DNA of 6,457 bases from Candidatus Omnitrophota bacterium (GTDB taxonomy: Bacteria; Omnitrophota; Omnitrophia; Omnitrophales; Aquincolibacteriaceae). The notes beneath the pieces are model-generated. The model was not told the origin of the DNA and did not search any database. It worked only from the letters and a program-made list of their open reading frames with translations. The DNA lies in assembly GCA_023246985.1 (NCBI GenBank), contig JAHFHJ010000061.1, forward strand, positions 1-6,457, given 5' to 3'. The translations under genes and the position numbers were made by a program. This document shows, piece by piece, positions 1 through 6,242 of this stretch. Position 1 is the stretch's first letter; every line of letters starts with the position of its first letter.

Positions 1-1
1 G

Positions 2-157
2 GGATTCCGAGAAGAGAACCCGCGGACACAAACGGTCAAAAAAAGCGGCGGCTTGGAAAAGATCTTTGGCTACCCCAACTTTGAATTTTTTTACATAAAT
101 GGTAGTTGGGGTTGCCCCAATTTCAACTTCGTTAAAATTGATAGGTATTGGGACTAA
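2..157 (+). CDS. Possible 3' end of a rightward gene ending inside the repeat element (partial)
   Basis: A plus-strand frame is open from the left edge to TAA at 155-157, about 51 codons. The part outside the repeat reads like ordinary protein (polar, then SGGLEKIFGYP), and the last 28 or so residues are encoded by the repeat (CPNFNFVKIDRYWD at the end). If real, this gene converges on the pilin operon. I do not recognise it. The same frame through the second repeat copy gives a similar peptide with mostly conservative changes (N/D, F/L, Y/F, I/M), but there it is bounded upstream by a TGA at 6290-6292, so the peptide may be a by-product of the element. The opposite strand is also open here, from about 229 to the left edge, without a convincing start. 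This makes the call tentative. Confidence 0.35.
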   Translation, partial: GFREENPRTQTVKKSGGLEKIFGYPNFEFFYINGSWGCPNFNFVKIDRYWD

Positions 158-158
158 A
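70..158 (-). repeat. Structured interspersed repeat, left copy
   Basis: This copy matches 6295-6383 without gaps. The block 112-158 is identical over 47 nt, and 70-111 has 11 substitutions. It contains a perfect 9-bp stem, ACCCCAACT (72-80) with AGTTGGGGT (104-112), around a 23-nt loop. It also contains a second stem, 117-127 with 131-141, around a triloop. In the minus-strand transcript the second stem pairs at all 11 positions with two G-U wobbles; on the plus strand those two become C-A mismatches. This is why the minus strand is listed. The copy lies 138 nt beyond the end of the second pilin gene. No target-site duplication is obvious. Confidence 0.85.
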
Positions 159-295
159 GTAACGGCCGCCGGCGTATCGCTGAAATAATCCCGCGGGAAC
201 GGCCCCCCAAAGATCTTCGGGGCTTTCAAGAACCAGGACGGCGCGCGCCGGCATCATTCATTATCTTTCTTTGAGGTTTTCGATCACCCAAAGCC
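158..295. other. Spacer downstream of the second pilin with two palindromes
   Basis: No secure gene is seen in these 138 nt. There is a perfect 12-bp GC palindrome, CGGCGCGCGCCG (239-250), and an 18-nt near-palindrome centred on AAGATCTT (205-222) that closes fully only on the minus strand through G-U. Neither is followed by a T-tract, so no intrinsic terminator can be called for the operon. A 40-codon minus-strand frame (132-254) starts here and ends in the repeat; it lacks a good ribosome binding site. Confidence 0.5.
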
Positions 296-667
296 TTAAT
301 TGGTGGGTTTGAAGGGATGAGTACCGCCCCATGTTCCGGTGATAGCTAAAGTGATTGTATTATTGAAATAGATCCCCGACAAGCGTGTAGCTGTGCCATT
401 TCCGCTTCCATCAACTACATAACTAAATTTTGTACCGCCAGGAATCACAATATCGAGCGAAGTTAAATTGTTCGTGTAGCTTCCATTTCCTAAATTATAG
501 GATTCCTCGGCTTGGCGGATGGCGGAGAGCATCGAAACGGCTTCCGCGACCACGGCTCTTTCGCTCTGCCCCGTAAAACGCGGGATTATCAGCGATGCCA
601 GCACGCCTAGGATGACGACCACGACTAAAACCTCCGCCAGCGAAAAACCCTTTTTCATGTTCATCAT
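296..667 (-). CDS. Type IV prepilin-like protein, cysteine-free (second pilin)
   Basis: This is a second class III prepilin of 123 residues from the ATG at 667. The leader is MMNMKKG, +1 is Phe8 and Glu5 of the mature protein is present (FSLAE). It reads SLAE where most family members read TLIE. The hydrophobic N-helix (VLVVVVILGVLASLIIPR) is followed by ERAVVAEAVSMLSAIRQAEE, clearly related to the first pilin. The C-terminal part differs: it is rich in Thr, Asn and Gly and has no cysteine. In-frame ATGs also exist at 706, 664 and 658. The 706 start would make a 20-residue leader and has no Shine-Dalgarno. GAGG lies 14 nt before 667, a weak site. The 174-nt spacer from the first pilin contains a hairpin, so the two pilins are probably made in different amounts. 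A minor pilin or alternative subunit is the likely role, by inference. Confidence 0.88.
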   Translation of the reverse strand: MMNMKKGFSLAEVLVVVVILGVLASLIIPRFTGQSERAVVAEAVSMLSAIRQAEESYNLGNGSYTNNLTSLDIVIPGGTKFSYVVDGSGNGTATRLSGIYFNNTITLAITGTWGGTHPFKPTN

Positions 668-766
668 AGCAGCGCTTTTTCCCTCTTGAACTAAGAGTTT
701 GGTCATAAAATAAATTCATTAATGTAAGTACGGCGTTTTGCTTTTTTTTCTTAAGGATGAACAAAG

Positions 767-796
767 GACAGGTTTGATCGTCAAACCAAACCTGTC
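767..796 (-). other. Hairpin between the two prepilin genes
   Basis: GACAGGTTTG (767-776) and CAAACCTGTC (787-796) form a perfect 10-bp stem with a 10-nt loop. In the minus-strand transcript the inner GGTTTG can also slip to pair as GGTTTG-ACGAT-CAAACC. The downstream side reads CCTTTGTTC, too weak a T-tract for a confident intrinsic terminator. It sits 46 nt beyond the end of the first pilin gene. A role as attenuator or as a 3' stabiliser of the first pilin mRNA is plausible, by inference. Confidence 0.7.
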
Positions 797-841
797 TCCA
801 CGAGGTACCCAGCATCACTCCGCTGCATTCTGGCTATAGTC

Positions 842-1285
842 CTACGCTAGCGTGCATCCCCCATTAGTCATTGCCGTGTACGCTCCAGCGCAGGTCCAAA
901 CTCCCGCCACGGTCCGATTTATAGTGTTGGCGGCAACTCCAAATCTGGTGGCAGTACAATCCGTCGTTAAGGCAGTGCATATATAATTAAACTTCGGACT
1001 GTTAGCACCTGCTCCGGCAGCTCCCGGAGGCTGAAGGCCTAATCTGTTCCAAGTAGCGGCGGTGGTATTATCGACAACAGCCACAAAAGTGCCTCCCGTA
1101 TCGAGGTTTTGCTGTTGCGCACGAGTCATAGCGCCGATCATTTGATTGGCCTCTGCCACGATAGCTTTCTCAGGCGCAGCTAACATTCGCGGAAGGATTA
1201 AAGACGCCAAAATACCAATAATCACAACCACAATTAAAATCTCGATGAGGGTAAAACCCTGTTGCTTCTTTAGTCGCGTATTCAT
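842..1285 (-). CDS. Type IV prepilin-like protein with four cysteines (first pilin)
   Basis: This is a class III prepilin of 147 residues if it starts at 1285. The leader is MNTRLKKQQG. The +1 residue is Phe11 and the essential mature Glu5 is Glu15 (FTLIE), followed by a long hydrophobic helix (ILIVVVIIGILASLILPR). After the Pro-Arg kink the helix continues as EKAIVAEANQMIGAMTRAQQQ, then a Gly/Ala/Thr-rich globular part. Cysteines at 103, 110, 132 and 144 could form two disulfides, one closing a C-terminal loop near the end. The start was chosen because AAGGAG (1292-1297) lies 6 nt before this ATG. Another ATG at 1288 and an in-frame GTG at 1336 would give an unusually long leader. The gene begins 84 nt after the platform gene, enough for its own promoter. 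It may be the major pilin or a pseudopilin; the sequence cannot decide. Confidence 0.92.
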   Translation of the reverse strand: MNTRLKKQQGFTLIEILIVVVIIGILASLILPRMLAAPEKAIVAEANQMIGAMTRAQQQNLDTGGTFVAVVDNTTAATWNRLGLQPPGAAGAGANSPKFNYICTALTTDCTATRFGVAANTINRTVAGVWTCAGAYTAMTNGGCTLA

Positions 1286-1291
1286 CATTTT

Positions 1292-1297
1292 CTCCTT
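1292..1297 (-). promoter_or_regulatory. Shine-Dalgarno of the first pilin gene
   Basis: AAGGAG on the minus strand lies 6 nt before the ATG at 1285 and 3 nt before the ATG at 1288. This decides the start in favour of 1285 and rejects the 17-residue longer form beginning at GTG 1336. Confidence 0.8.
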
Positions 1298-1324
1298 TTT
1301 TTTTACATCGTTCATCCTATTTGA

Positions 1325-1353
1325 AGTGTACCCCACCTTCTCTCAAAAAGCAA
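1325..1353 (-). promoter_or_regulatory. Weak candidate promoter ahead of the first pilin gene
   Basis: In the 84-nt gap after the platform gene, the minus strand shows TTGCTT (1348-1353), a 17-nt spacer and TACACT (1325-1330). The spacing suits a sigma-70-type promoter, but the boxes match the consensus only partly. Pilin genes are often expressed more strongly than their machinery, so a promoter here is reasonable, but the sequence evidence is thin. Confidence 0.25.
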
Positions 1354-1369
1354 ATAACAATTACTAACT

Positions 1370-2689
1370 TTAACCTCCTCCAGTTGACAACATGACAATA
1401 GGAAGAAACATCGAGATCACGATCGTGCCGATCACGCCTCCCATGAAAACCAGCAGGAACGGCTCCATCAGCGTGGTCAAACGCGCCAGGAAAGTATCCA
1501 CCTGCTCTTCATAGTAACGGGAAAGCAAATCAAAAAACCGGTCGAGCTGGCCGCTTTCTTCGCCGACCGTGATAAGCTGGGTCATGAAAACCGGGAATAT
1601 TTTCTGAGCTTCAAGCTGGACGCCGAGCCCCTGTCCGCTTTTAACCTGCTGGGCTGTCTTTTTGATCCCGGATTGCAGGTATTGATTTTCAACAAGACGC
1701 CCGCTGATCTCAAGCGCCTGGAGGATCTGCACGCCCGAGTGAAGCAGCGTTCCGAGGGAGCGGGTGAAACGGACCACGGCGACCTGCAAGAGGATCGGTC
1801 CGAAGAGAGGCACTCCCAAGGCCATCAGGTCATAGGCCATCTTGATCGGGGGGACCTTACTCGTATAGATCCAAGCGATGATCCCCGCCGCCACGCAGCC
1901 GACCACCCAGGGGAACTGAGTTCTCAAAAGATTGCTTACCTCGATAACGATCTGGGTCAGGACCGGAAGTTTCATGTTTTGAGCTATGAAGATCGCCGAG
2001 AACTTGGGAACGATGACCAGCAAAAGGAATGTCATCGCGCTGATCACCACGACGGTCAAGACCCCGGGATAAAAGAACGCGGTAATGACCTTGCTTTTGA
2101 TGCGGGCCGCGGATTCCTGATAATGCGCGATCTCCTCGAGACATTCCGGAAGCTTCCCGGTCGTTTCTCCGACTTCCACAAGATTCACCCAGATCCATGG
2201 GAAAACTTTGGAGTAGCTTCGAAGCGCCTTGCTGAAGGTGCTTCCCTCCGCGACTTTTTTCCGGAGATCCTTGATCACGCGTTTAAAAAAAGCGTTGACG
2301 ATCCCTTTTTCGATGATCTCCAGTCCTCGAAGCAGGGGGATCCCCGCTTTGAGAAGCGTCGCAAGCTGCACCGCGAAAAAGATCACTTCGCGGGTCGTCA
2401 CGCGATTGAAGAACGAAAAAGAGGATCCTTCGGAGCTCCGGCCGGAGCCCTTCGAAAAGAGATCCTTCAGATCCCCCTTCTTCTTTTTCGGTTCGGCGAT
2501 CCCGACCACCATATAGCCCTGAGCGATAAGTTTTTGAACGGCGATCTCTTTACTCGAAGCCTCCAGGGTCAGAGTTTTGACCTGGTTTGGAAGATCGCGC
2601 AAACGGACTTTGCACTCAAAGAGGACGCCGGGGTCCCGGGTTCGATTCGGTTGCGGGGAAAGCCTGTTCGATTCATTCATAGGCCACAC
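1370..2689 (-). CDS. gspF: Inner-membrane platform protein of the GspF/PilC family
   Basis: This protein of about 439 residues sits in the inner membrane, binds the ATPase and is thought to rotate to insert pilins. After a soluble N-terminal segment (about 20-65) and a Lys/Ser-rich linker (67-92), it has two copies of the T2SSF domain. Repeat 1 is at about 104-227, with GETTGKLPECLEEIA at 174-188. Repeat 2 is at about 307-430, with GEESGQLDRFFDLLS at 376-390. Three hydrophobic segments are visible, at about 203-228, 258-275 and 409-433, as expected for the family. The start is uncertain. A GTG at 2689 has GAGG 6 nt upstream and overlaps the ATPase gene by 17 nt. An in-frame ATG at 2680 (residue 4) overlaps by 8 nt (ATGAATGA) without a well-placed Shine-Dalgarno. 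Either implies translational coupling. The last residues are Gly-rich and the gene is intact. Confidence 0.94.
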   Translation of the reverse strand: MWPMNESNRLSPQPNRTRDPGVLFECKVRLRDLPNQVKTLTLEASSKEIAVQKLIAQGYMVVGIAEPKKKKGDLKDLFSKGSGRSSEGSSFSFFNRVTTREVIFFAVQLATLLKAGIPLLRGLEIIEKGIVNAFFKRVIKDLRKKVAEGSTFSKALRSYSKVFPWIWVNLVEVGETTGKLPECLEEIAHYQESAARIKSKVITAFFYPGVLTVVVISAMTFLLLVIVPKFSAIFIAQNMKLPVLTQIVIEVSNLLRTQFPWVVGCVAAGIIAWIYTSKVPPIKMAYDLMALGVPLFGPILLQVAVVRFTRSLGTLLHSGVQILQALEISGRLVENQYLQSGIKKTAQQVKSGQGLGVQLEAQKIFPVFMTQLITVGEESGQLDRFFDLLSRYYEEQVDTFLARLTTLMEPFLLVFMGGVIGTIVISMFLPIVMLSTGGG

Positions 2690-4367
2690 TCAAGACCTCG
2701 TCCAGGGTCGTCAAGCCTCGCTCCACTTTCTTGATCCCGTTCTGGAGGAGGGTTTCATAGTGTTTTTCTTTCTGAATTCTTTTAAGAGCGTCCAGATCCG
2801 CATTTTTCGTAATAAGACGCCGGATATCTTCATCAATTGGAAGTACCTCGAAAATGGCCACGCGCCCCCAGTAGCCGATATCCCGGCACTTGGGACATCC
2901 CTTGGCTTTGTAAAGAGTTTCCGTTTTGATCTTGTAATCTTCCCGGGTTTTTGGATCGACCTGATAGGGTTCTTTGCAATCCGGGCAAAGCAGGCGTATC
3001 AGGCGCTGAGCCGCCACAAGCCCGATGCTTCCGGCCACCAGATAGGTCTGGATCCCGATATCGACCAGGCGGGTCACGACGGTCACGGCGTCATTCGTAT
3101 GCAACGTCGAAAGCACTAAATGGCCCGTCAGCGACGCGCGGATGCAAATTTCGGCGGTCTCAAGATCGCGAACTTCCCCCACAAGAATGACGTCCGGATC
3201 CTGACGCAAAAAAGCCCGGAGACCCGAAGCGAAGGTCAGTCCGATCTCCGGCTTCACCTGCATCTGATTGATCCCCGAGAGCTGATACTCCACCGGGTCT
3301 TCAATGGTCAAAATGTTCACCTCGGGGGAATGACGCTTGTTGAGCGCCGCGTAAAGCGTCGTGCTCTTGCCGCTTCCGGTCGGGCCGGTCACGAAAATGA
3401 GCCCGTAGGGACGCATCAGGGCTTTTTCGAAATGTTCGAGCTGCTCCGGCTCAAAACCAAGCGTTTTCATGTCCAGAAGATCGAGACGCTTGTCAAGAAT
3501 GCGCATCACGATTTTTTCGCCGGCAATGATCGGAACGGTCGACACGCGCACGTCGACCTTGCGGCCTTTATACTGAAGCGAAAATGAACCGTCCTGGGGG
3601 ATTCGTTTCTCGGCAATATCCATTCTGGAAAGGATCTTGATGCGGGAAATAATCGCGTTATGAAGCTCGCGCGGAGGAGGCGGAAATTCATAAAGAACGC
3701 CGTCCACGCGGTAGCGGATAGTGATCTTGTTATGAAACGGTTCGATATGGACGTCGCTCGCCCGGTCATCGAGGGCCTTGCGGATCATGATATCCACCAG
3801 CTTGACCACGGGGGCTTTCTCAGCCTCCGCGATCGTCGTCCCAAGATCGACCTTGTTCTCATCTTTGTCCGGAATATATTGCTGGGTGAGGTCGTCGACC
3901 TCGGAAGACGAGACGACTTCCTGGAGATCGACGTTGCCGTAATACGTCTCGATCGCTCGCTTGAGCTCGCTCTCCGCCGAAAGAACGGTCACAATGTCAT
4001 ACCCGGTCATTTTGCGAAGATTGTCCATAAAAATGATGTCGGGGATTTTCGCCACGGCCACCTTGAGGACATTCCCGTTGCGTTCCAGGGGAAGAACATA
4101 ATTCGCGAGCGCGAAATCGGTGGGAATACATTCTTTCAGGCGTTGATCGGTACGGGGTTTGAGCTGATCGGTTGAAAGAAACGAAACGCCCAGTTGTTCC
4201 GAGAGCGTTAGGCGCAAATGAGCTTCATCGATAAAGCCCAGCTGGATCAGGATCTGCCCCAGAGGCTCCCGGATTTCTTTTTGTTTAGTAAGCGCCTGGC
4301 CGAGCTGCGCGCGAGTGATCAATTTCCGCTCGACAAGCATATCCCCCAACAACGAGTTGATGCGCAT
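2673..4367 (-). CDS. gspE: Assembly ATPase of the GspE/PilB family with N-terminal MshEN-like domain
   Basis: This 564-residue cytoplasmic hexameric ATPase powers filament assembly by turning the platform protein. The N terminus carries two tandem copies of the spacing LGxxLx5Ix4LxxxLxxQ, at residues 7-29 and 36-58. This is the signature of the MshEN domain, which binds cyclic di-GMP in characterised members. The ATPase core follows: N2-type segment with SDVHIEP (204-210) and RYRVDGVL (218-225), Walker A GPTGSGKST (328-336), Asp box TIEDPVEY (354-361), Walker B LVGEVRD (395-401) and the His box region SLTGHLVLSTLHTNDA (412-427). A zinc-binding tetracysteine (C461, C464, C491, C494) is complete and typical of GspE/PilB and absent from PilT. 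All catalytic motifs are intact and the length is normal. The ATG follows a purine-rich GGGAAAGAAG. The gene is 15 nt after the secretin, and its end overlaps the platform gene. Confidence 0.95.
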   Translation of the reverse strand: MRINSLLGDMLVERKLITRAQLGQALTKQKEIREPLGQILIQLGFIDEAHLRLTLSEQLGVSFLSTDQLKPRTDQRLKECIPTDFALANYVLPLERNGNVLKVAVAKIPDIIFMDNLRKMTGYDIVTVLSAESELKRAIETYYGNVDLQEVVSSSEVDDLTQQYIPDKDENKVDLGTTIAEAEKAPVVKLVDIMIRKALDDRASDVHIEPFHNKITIRYRVDGVLYEFPPPPRELHNAIISRIKILSRMDIAEKRIPQDGSFSLQYKGRKVDVRVSTVPIIAGEKIVMRILDKRLDLLDMKTLGFEPEQLEHFEKALMRPYGLIFVTGPTGSGKSTTLYAALNKRHSPEVNILTIEDPVEYQLSGINQMQVKPEIGLTFASGLRAFLRQDPDVILVGEVRDLETAEICIRASLTGHLVLSTLHTNDAVTVVTRLVDIGIQTYLVAGSIGLVAAQRLIRLLCPDCKEPYQVDPKTREDYKIKTETLYKAKGCPKCRDIGYWGRVAIFEVLPIDEDIRRLITKNADLDALKRIQKEKHYETLLQNGIKKVERGLTTLDEVLSVAYE

Positions 4368-4382
4368 GCGGTCTTCTTTCCC

Positions 4383-6242
4383 CTATTTCGCTCCCTGGGA
4401 GGCGGCTTTCGCGTTCTGATCCAGGGTGCCTAGCGTGGAGTCGATCAACTTTCTCCGGACATTGAAATAACCTTCAAAATCCGTTCCCTCCTTTTTCCCC
4501 TCCCTCATCTCTTTGTACCATTGCTTCTGCTTCACCTTCCAGAAGGGCGCGATCTCGTCATCGTACCGCAGGCGCTGCCCGGGAATGTCCGGGGTTTGGA
4601 GCATGGAAGGATCCGAGATGATGTAAGGCGTCACAAAAAGGATCAGCTCCCTGTCGGTTATGATCTTGCTATTGCTTGTAAAGAAGGCCTTGCCGATCAC
4701 GGGGATATTCCCGAAAAAGGGCACCTTGCGGTTCCCGTTCGACTGGTTGCTGAAGAGCATGCCCCCCATCGCGATCGTTTGTCCGTCATTGACCATCAGG
4801 GTGGTGCGGGCCGTCCGGGAGGTTGGATCCCCTGTCGCGCCTGCGTTTGCCGAGACGGTGATCGCCGATTGGTCCACGGTTGCGAATGTGGGTTCCAGGG
4901 TCAGCGTAATGCGTCCGCCGGTATTAATCAGCGGCGTTACGCGCAATATCGTTCCGATTTCGGAACGCTCGATGCTTTGGGAGCTGGTTCCCGCTCCTCC
5001 CGATTCCGTGACCGTCAATGTGCCGATGGCCGCATTGGTCGCGATCTTGATCAACGCCGGCTGATTGTCCAGAGCCAGGATCTTGGGCTTGGCCAGAACC
5101 TTGAGCTTGGAAGCGCTTTCCAGGGCCTTGACCGTAATCTGAAAACTGCTGAAGTCGCGGATGCCTTGCGTAGTGATCGCGCCTGAGGTGTTGGTGGGAC
5201 TGAGCTGTTTGACGGCATCCCTGGCCGCATTCCCGAAACCCCTAAAGATACTGCTTAAATTACTACTCCGGTTCGGCATGGCGCCCGGTCGTAAAGGCCA
5301 AGCGGTATCGCTCACCGAACCGGTGACGGTTCCAAATGCTCCGTCCGTATCGCCCCATTCGATGCCCAATTCATGGTCAAGATCCTCAAAAGTCTCCACC
5401 AGGATCACGTTGATCAGCACTTGGTCGAGCGGACGATCAAGCTGGGCAATGGCAAATTCGATCATTTTCAAGCGGTCTTCGGAATCCGTCACGACAAGAC
5501 TGTTGGAACGTTCATCGACCGAGACTTTGCCGCGCTCGGAAAGGATCTTATTCACGGCTTTATAGATGGCGGAATTTTCAAGATTCACCGTATCATCTTG
5601 CTGTGCCAGCGTTTGAAGGCCTCCTCCGGAGCTGCTGCCTCCGGAGCTACCTCCGGAACTTGAAGACGAAGAATCGCCGCTTGAAGAACCGCCTGAGGAA
5701 CTTGAGGCGGTGATCTCTTTTAATTTGGTCACCCGTACGTAGTAAAGTTTAAAAACTCGGGTCAAAAGAGGCGGTTTTTCCGGAGAGTCCGCCGAAGCGC
5801 GAAAGAGATAAATGTTCCTGCCGGGAAGAAAGTCATAGTTGACGTTGGAGCCATAAGCGATCGCCTGAAGGGCGTCTTCCAGACTGACATTATCCAGGGT
5901 CATGCTGACTTGCCGGTCGGAAACCTCTTTGCCCGCCACAAAGTTGATGCCGCTCAAATTCGAAAGCACATTGAGCACGTTAATGAGCGCGGCGGCTTTG
6001 AAATCCAGATAGTATGTCCCCTCCGTAGTTCTCTCGATCTTGAGCGCCGGCGCCGTCGGGTCATACGCCGGAGAAGGATCCTTGGGGACGGCTCCCGCAG
6101 GTTCTGAAACTTCCATGACCGACGGCGTTTTCGATGCCGGCAAAACCCCGGGGTCCGCGGCTTTCAAGGGATGTTCCAAGCTTAGGCACAGCGCAAAAAC
6201 CGCAAAAGCGGTCCGCCTCCAATCCACGTATTTTTTTTTCAT
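4383..6242 (-). CDS. gspD: Secretin, outer-membrane channel of a type II secretion / type IV pilus system
   Basis: This 619-residue protein should form the multimeric outer-membrane ring through which a pilus or secreted substrate passes. Residues 1-29 look like a Sec signal peptide: Lys/Arg start, hydrophobic core, cleavage near LKA-AD. An STN/N0-like domain covers about 78-150. One secretin N-domain covers about 160-270 and is split by a Ser/Gly-only stretch at 180-208. The C-terminal secretin domain spans about 365-545, with the family blocks VLAKPKILALDNQPA (382-396), VNDGQTIAMGGML (484-496), VPFFGNIPVIGKAFF (507-521) and RELILFVTPYII (531-542). A 75-residue charged tail follows. It lacks AMIN domains and the several N-domains of long GspD or PilQ proteins, so the exact subtype is open. 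AAAGGAG sits 11 nt before the ATG. The gene overlaps the upstream frame by 4 nt and lies 15 nt before the ATPase gene. Confidence 0.93.
   Translation of the reverse strand: MKKKYVDWRRTAFAVFALCLSLEHPLKAADPGVLPASKTPSVMEVSEPAGAVPKDPSPAYDPTAPALKIERTTEGTYYLDFKAAALINVLNVLSNLSGINFVAGKEVSDRQVSMTLDNVSLEDALQAIAYGSNVNYDFLPGRNIYLFRASADSPEKPPLLTRVFKLYYVRVTKLKEITASSSSGGSSSGDSSSSSSGGSSGGSSSGGGLQTLAQQDDTVNLENSAIYKAVNKILSERGKVSVDERSNSLVVTDSEDRLKMIEFAIAQLDRPLDQVLINVILVETFEDLDHELGIEWGDTDGAFGTVTGSVSDTAWPLRPGAMPNRSSNLSSIFRGFGNAARDAVKQLSPTNTSGAITTQGIRDFSSFQITVKALESASKLKVLAKPKILALDNQPALIKIATNAAIGTLTVTESGGAGTSSQSIERSEIGTILRVTPLINTGGRITLTLEPTFATVDQSAITVSANAGATGDPTSRTARTTLMVNDGQTIAMGGMLFSNQSNGNRKVPFFGNIPVIGKAFFTSNSKIITDRELILFVTPYIISDPSMLQTPDIPGQRLRYDDEIAPFWKVKQKQWYKEMREGKKEGTDFEGYFNVRRKLIDSTLGTLDQNAKAASQGAK

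Noticed and set aside
132..254. Forty-codon minus-strand frame ending in the left repeat
   Set aside because: It has no convincing ribosome binding site, overlaps other open frames on both strands and ends inside the repeat. It is not supported as a gene.
767..796. Intrinsic terminator after the first pilin
   Set aside because: The stem is good, but neither strand has a following run of T; the minus strand reads CCTTTGTTC. It is kept only as a hairpin.
2636..2652. tRNA T-arm-like sequence GGTTCGATTC
   Set aside because: No acceptor stem, anticodon arm or D-arm can be placed around it, and it lies inside the N-terminal codons of the platform protein gene.
1673..2734. Long plus-strand open frame of about 350 codons opposite the platform and ATPase genes
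   Set aside because: It is antisense to two well-supported genes with intact family motifs, and its own product is rich in Asp, His and Arg with no recognisable motif. It is a shadow frame produced by codon bias. Other plus-strand frames over 2577-6309 are rejected for the same reason.
6231..6239. Run of nine A at the start of the secretin gene as a phase-variation switch
   Set aside because: The run encodes Lys codons 2-4, which are normal in a signal peptide start. One A9 run without comparative data is not evidence for slippage control.
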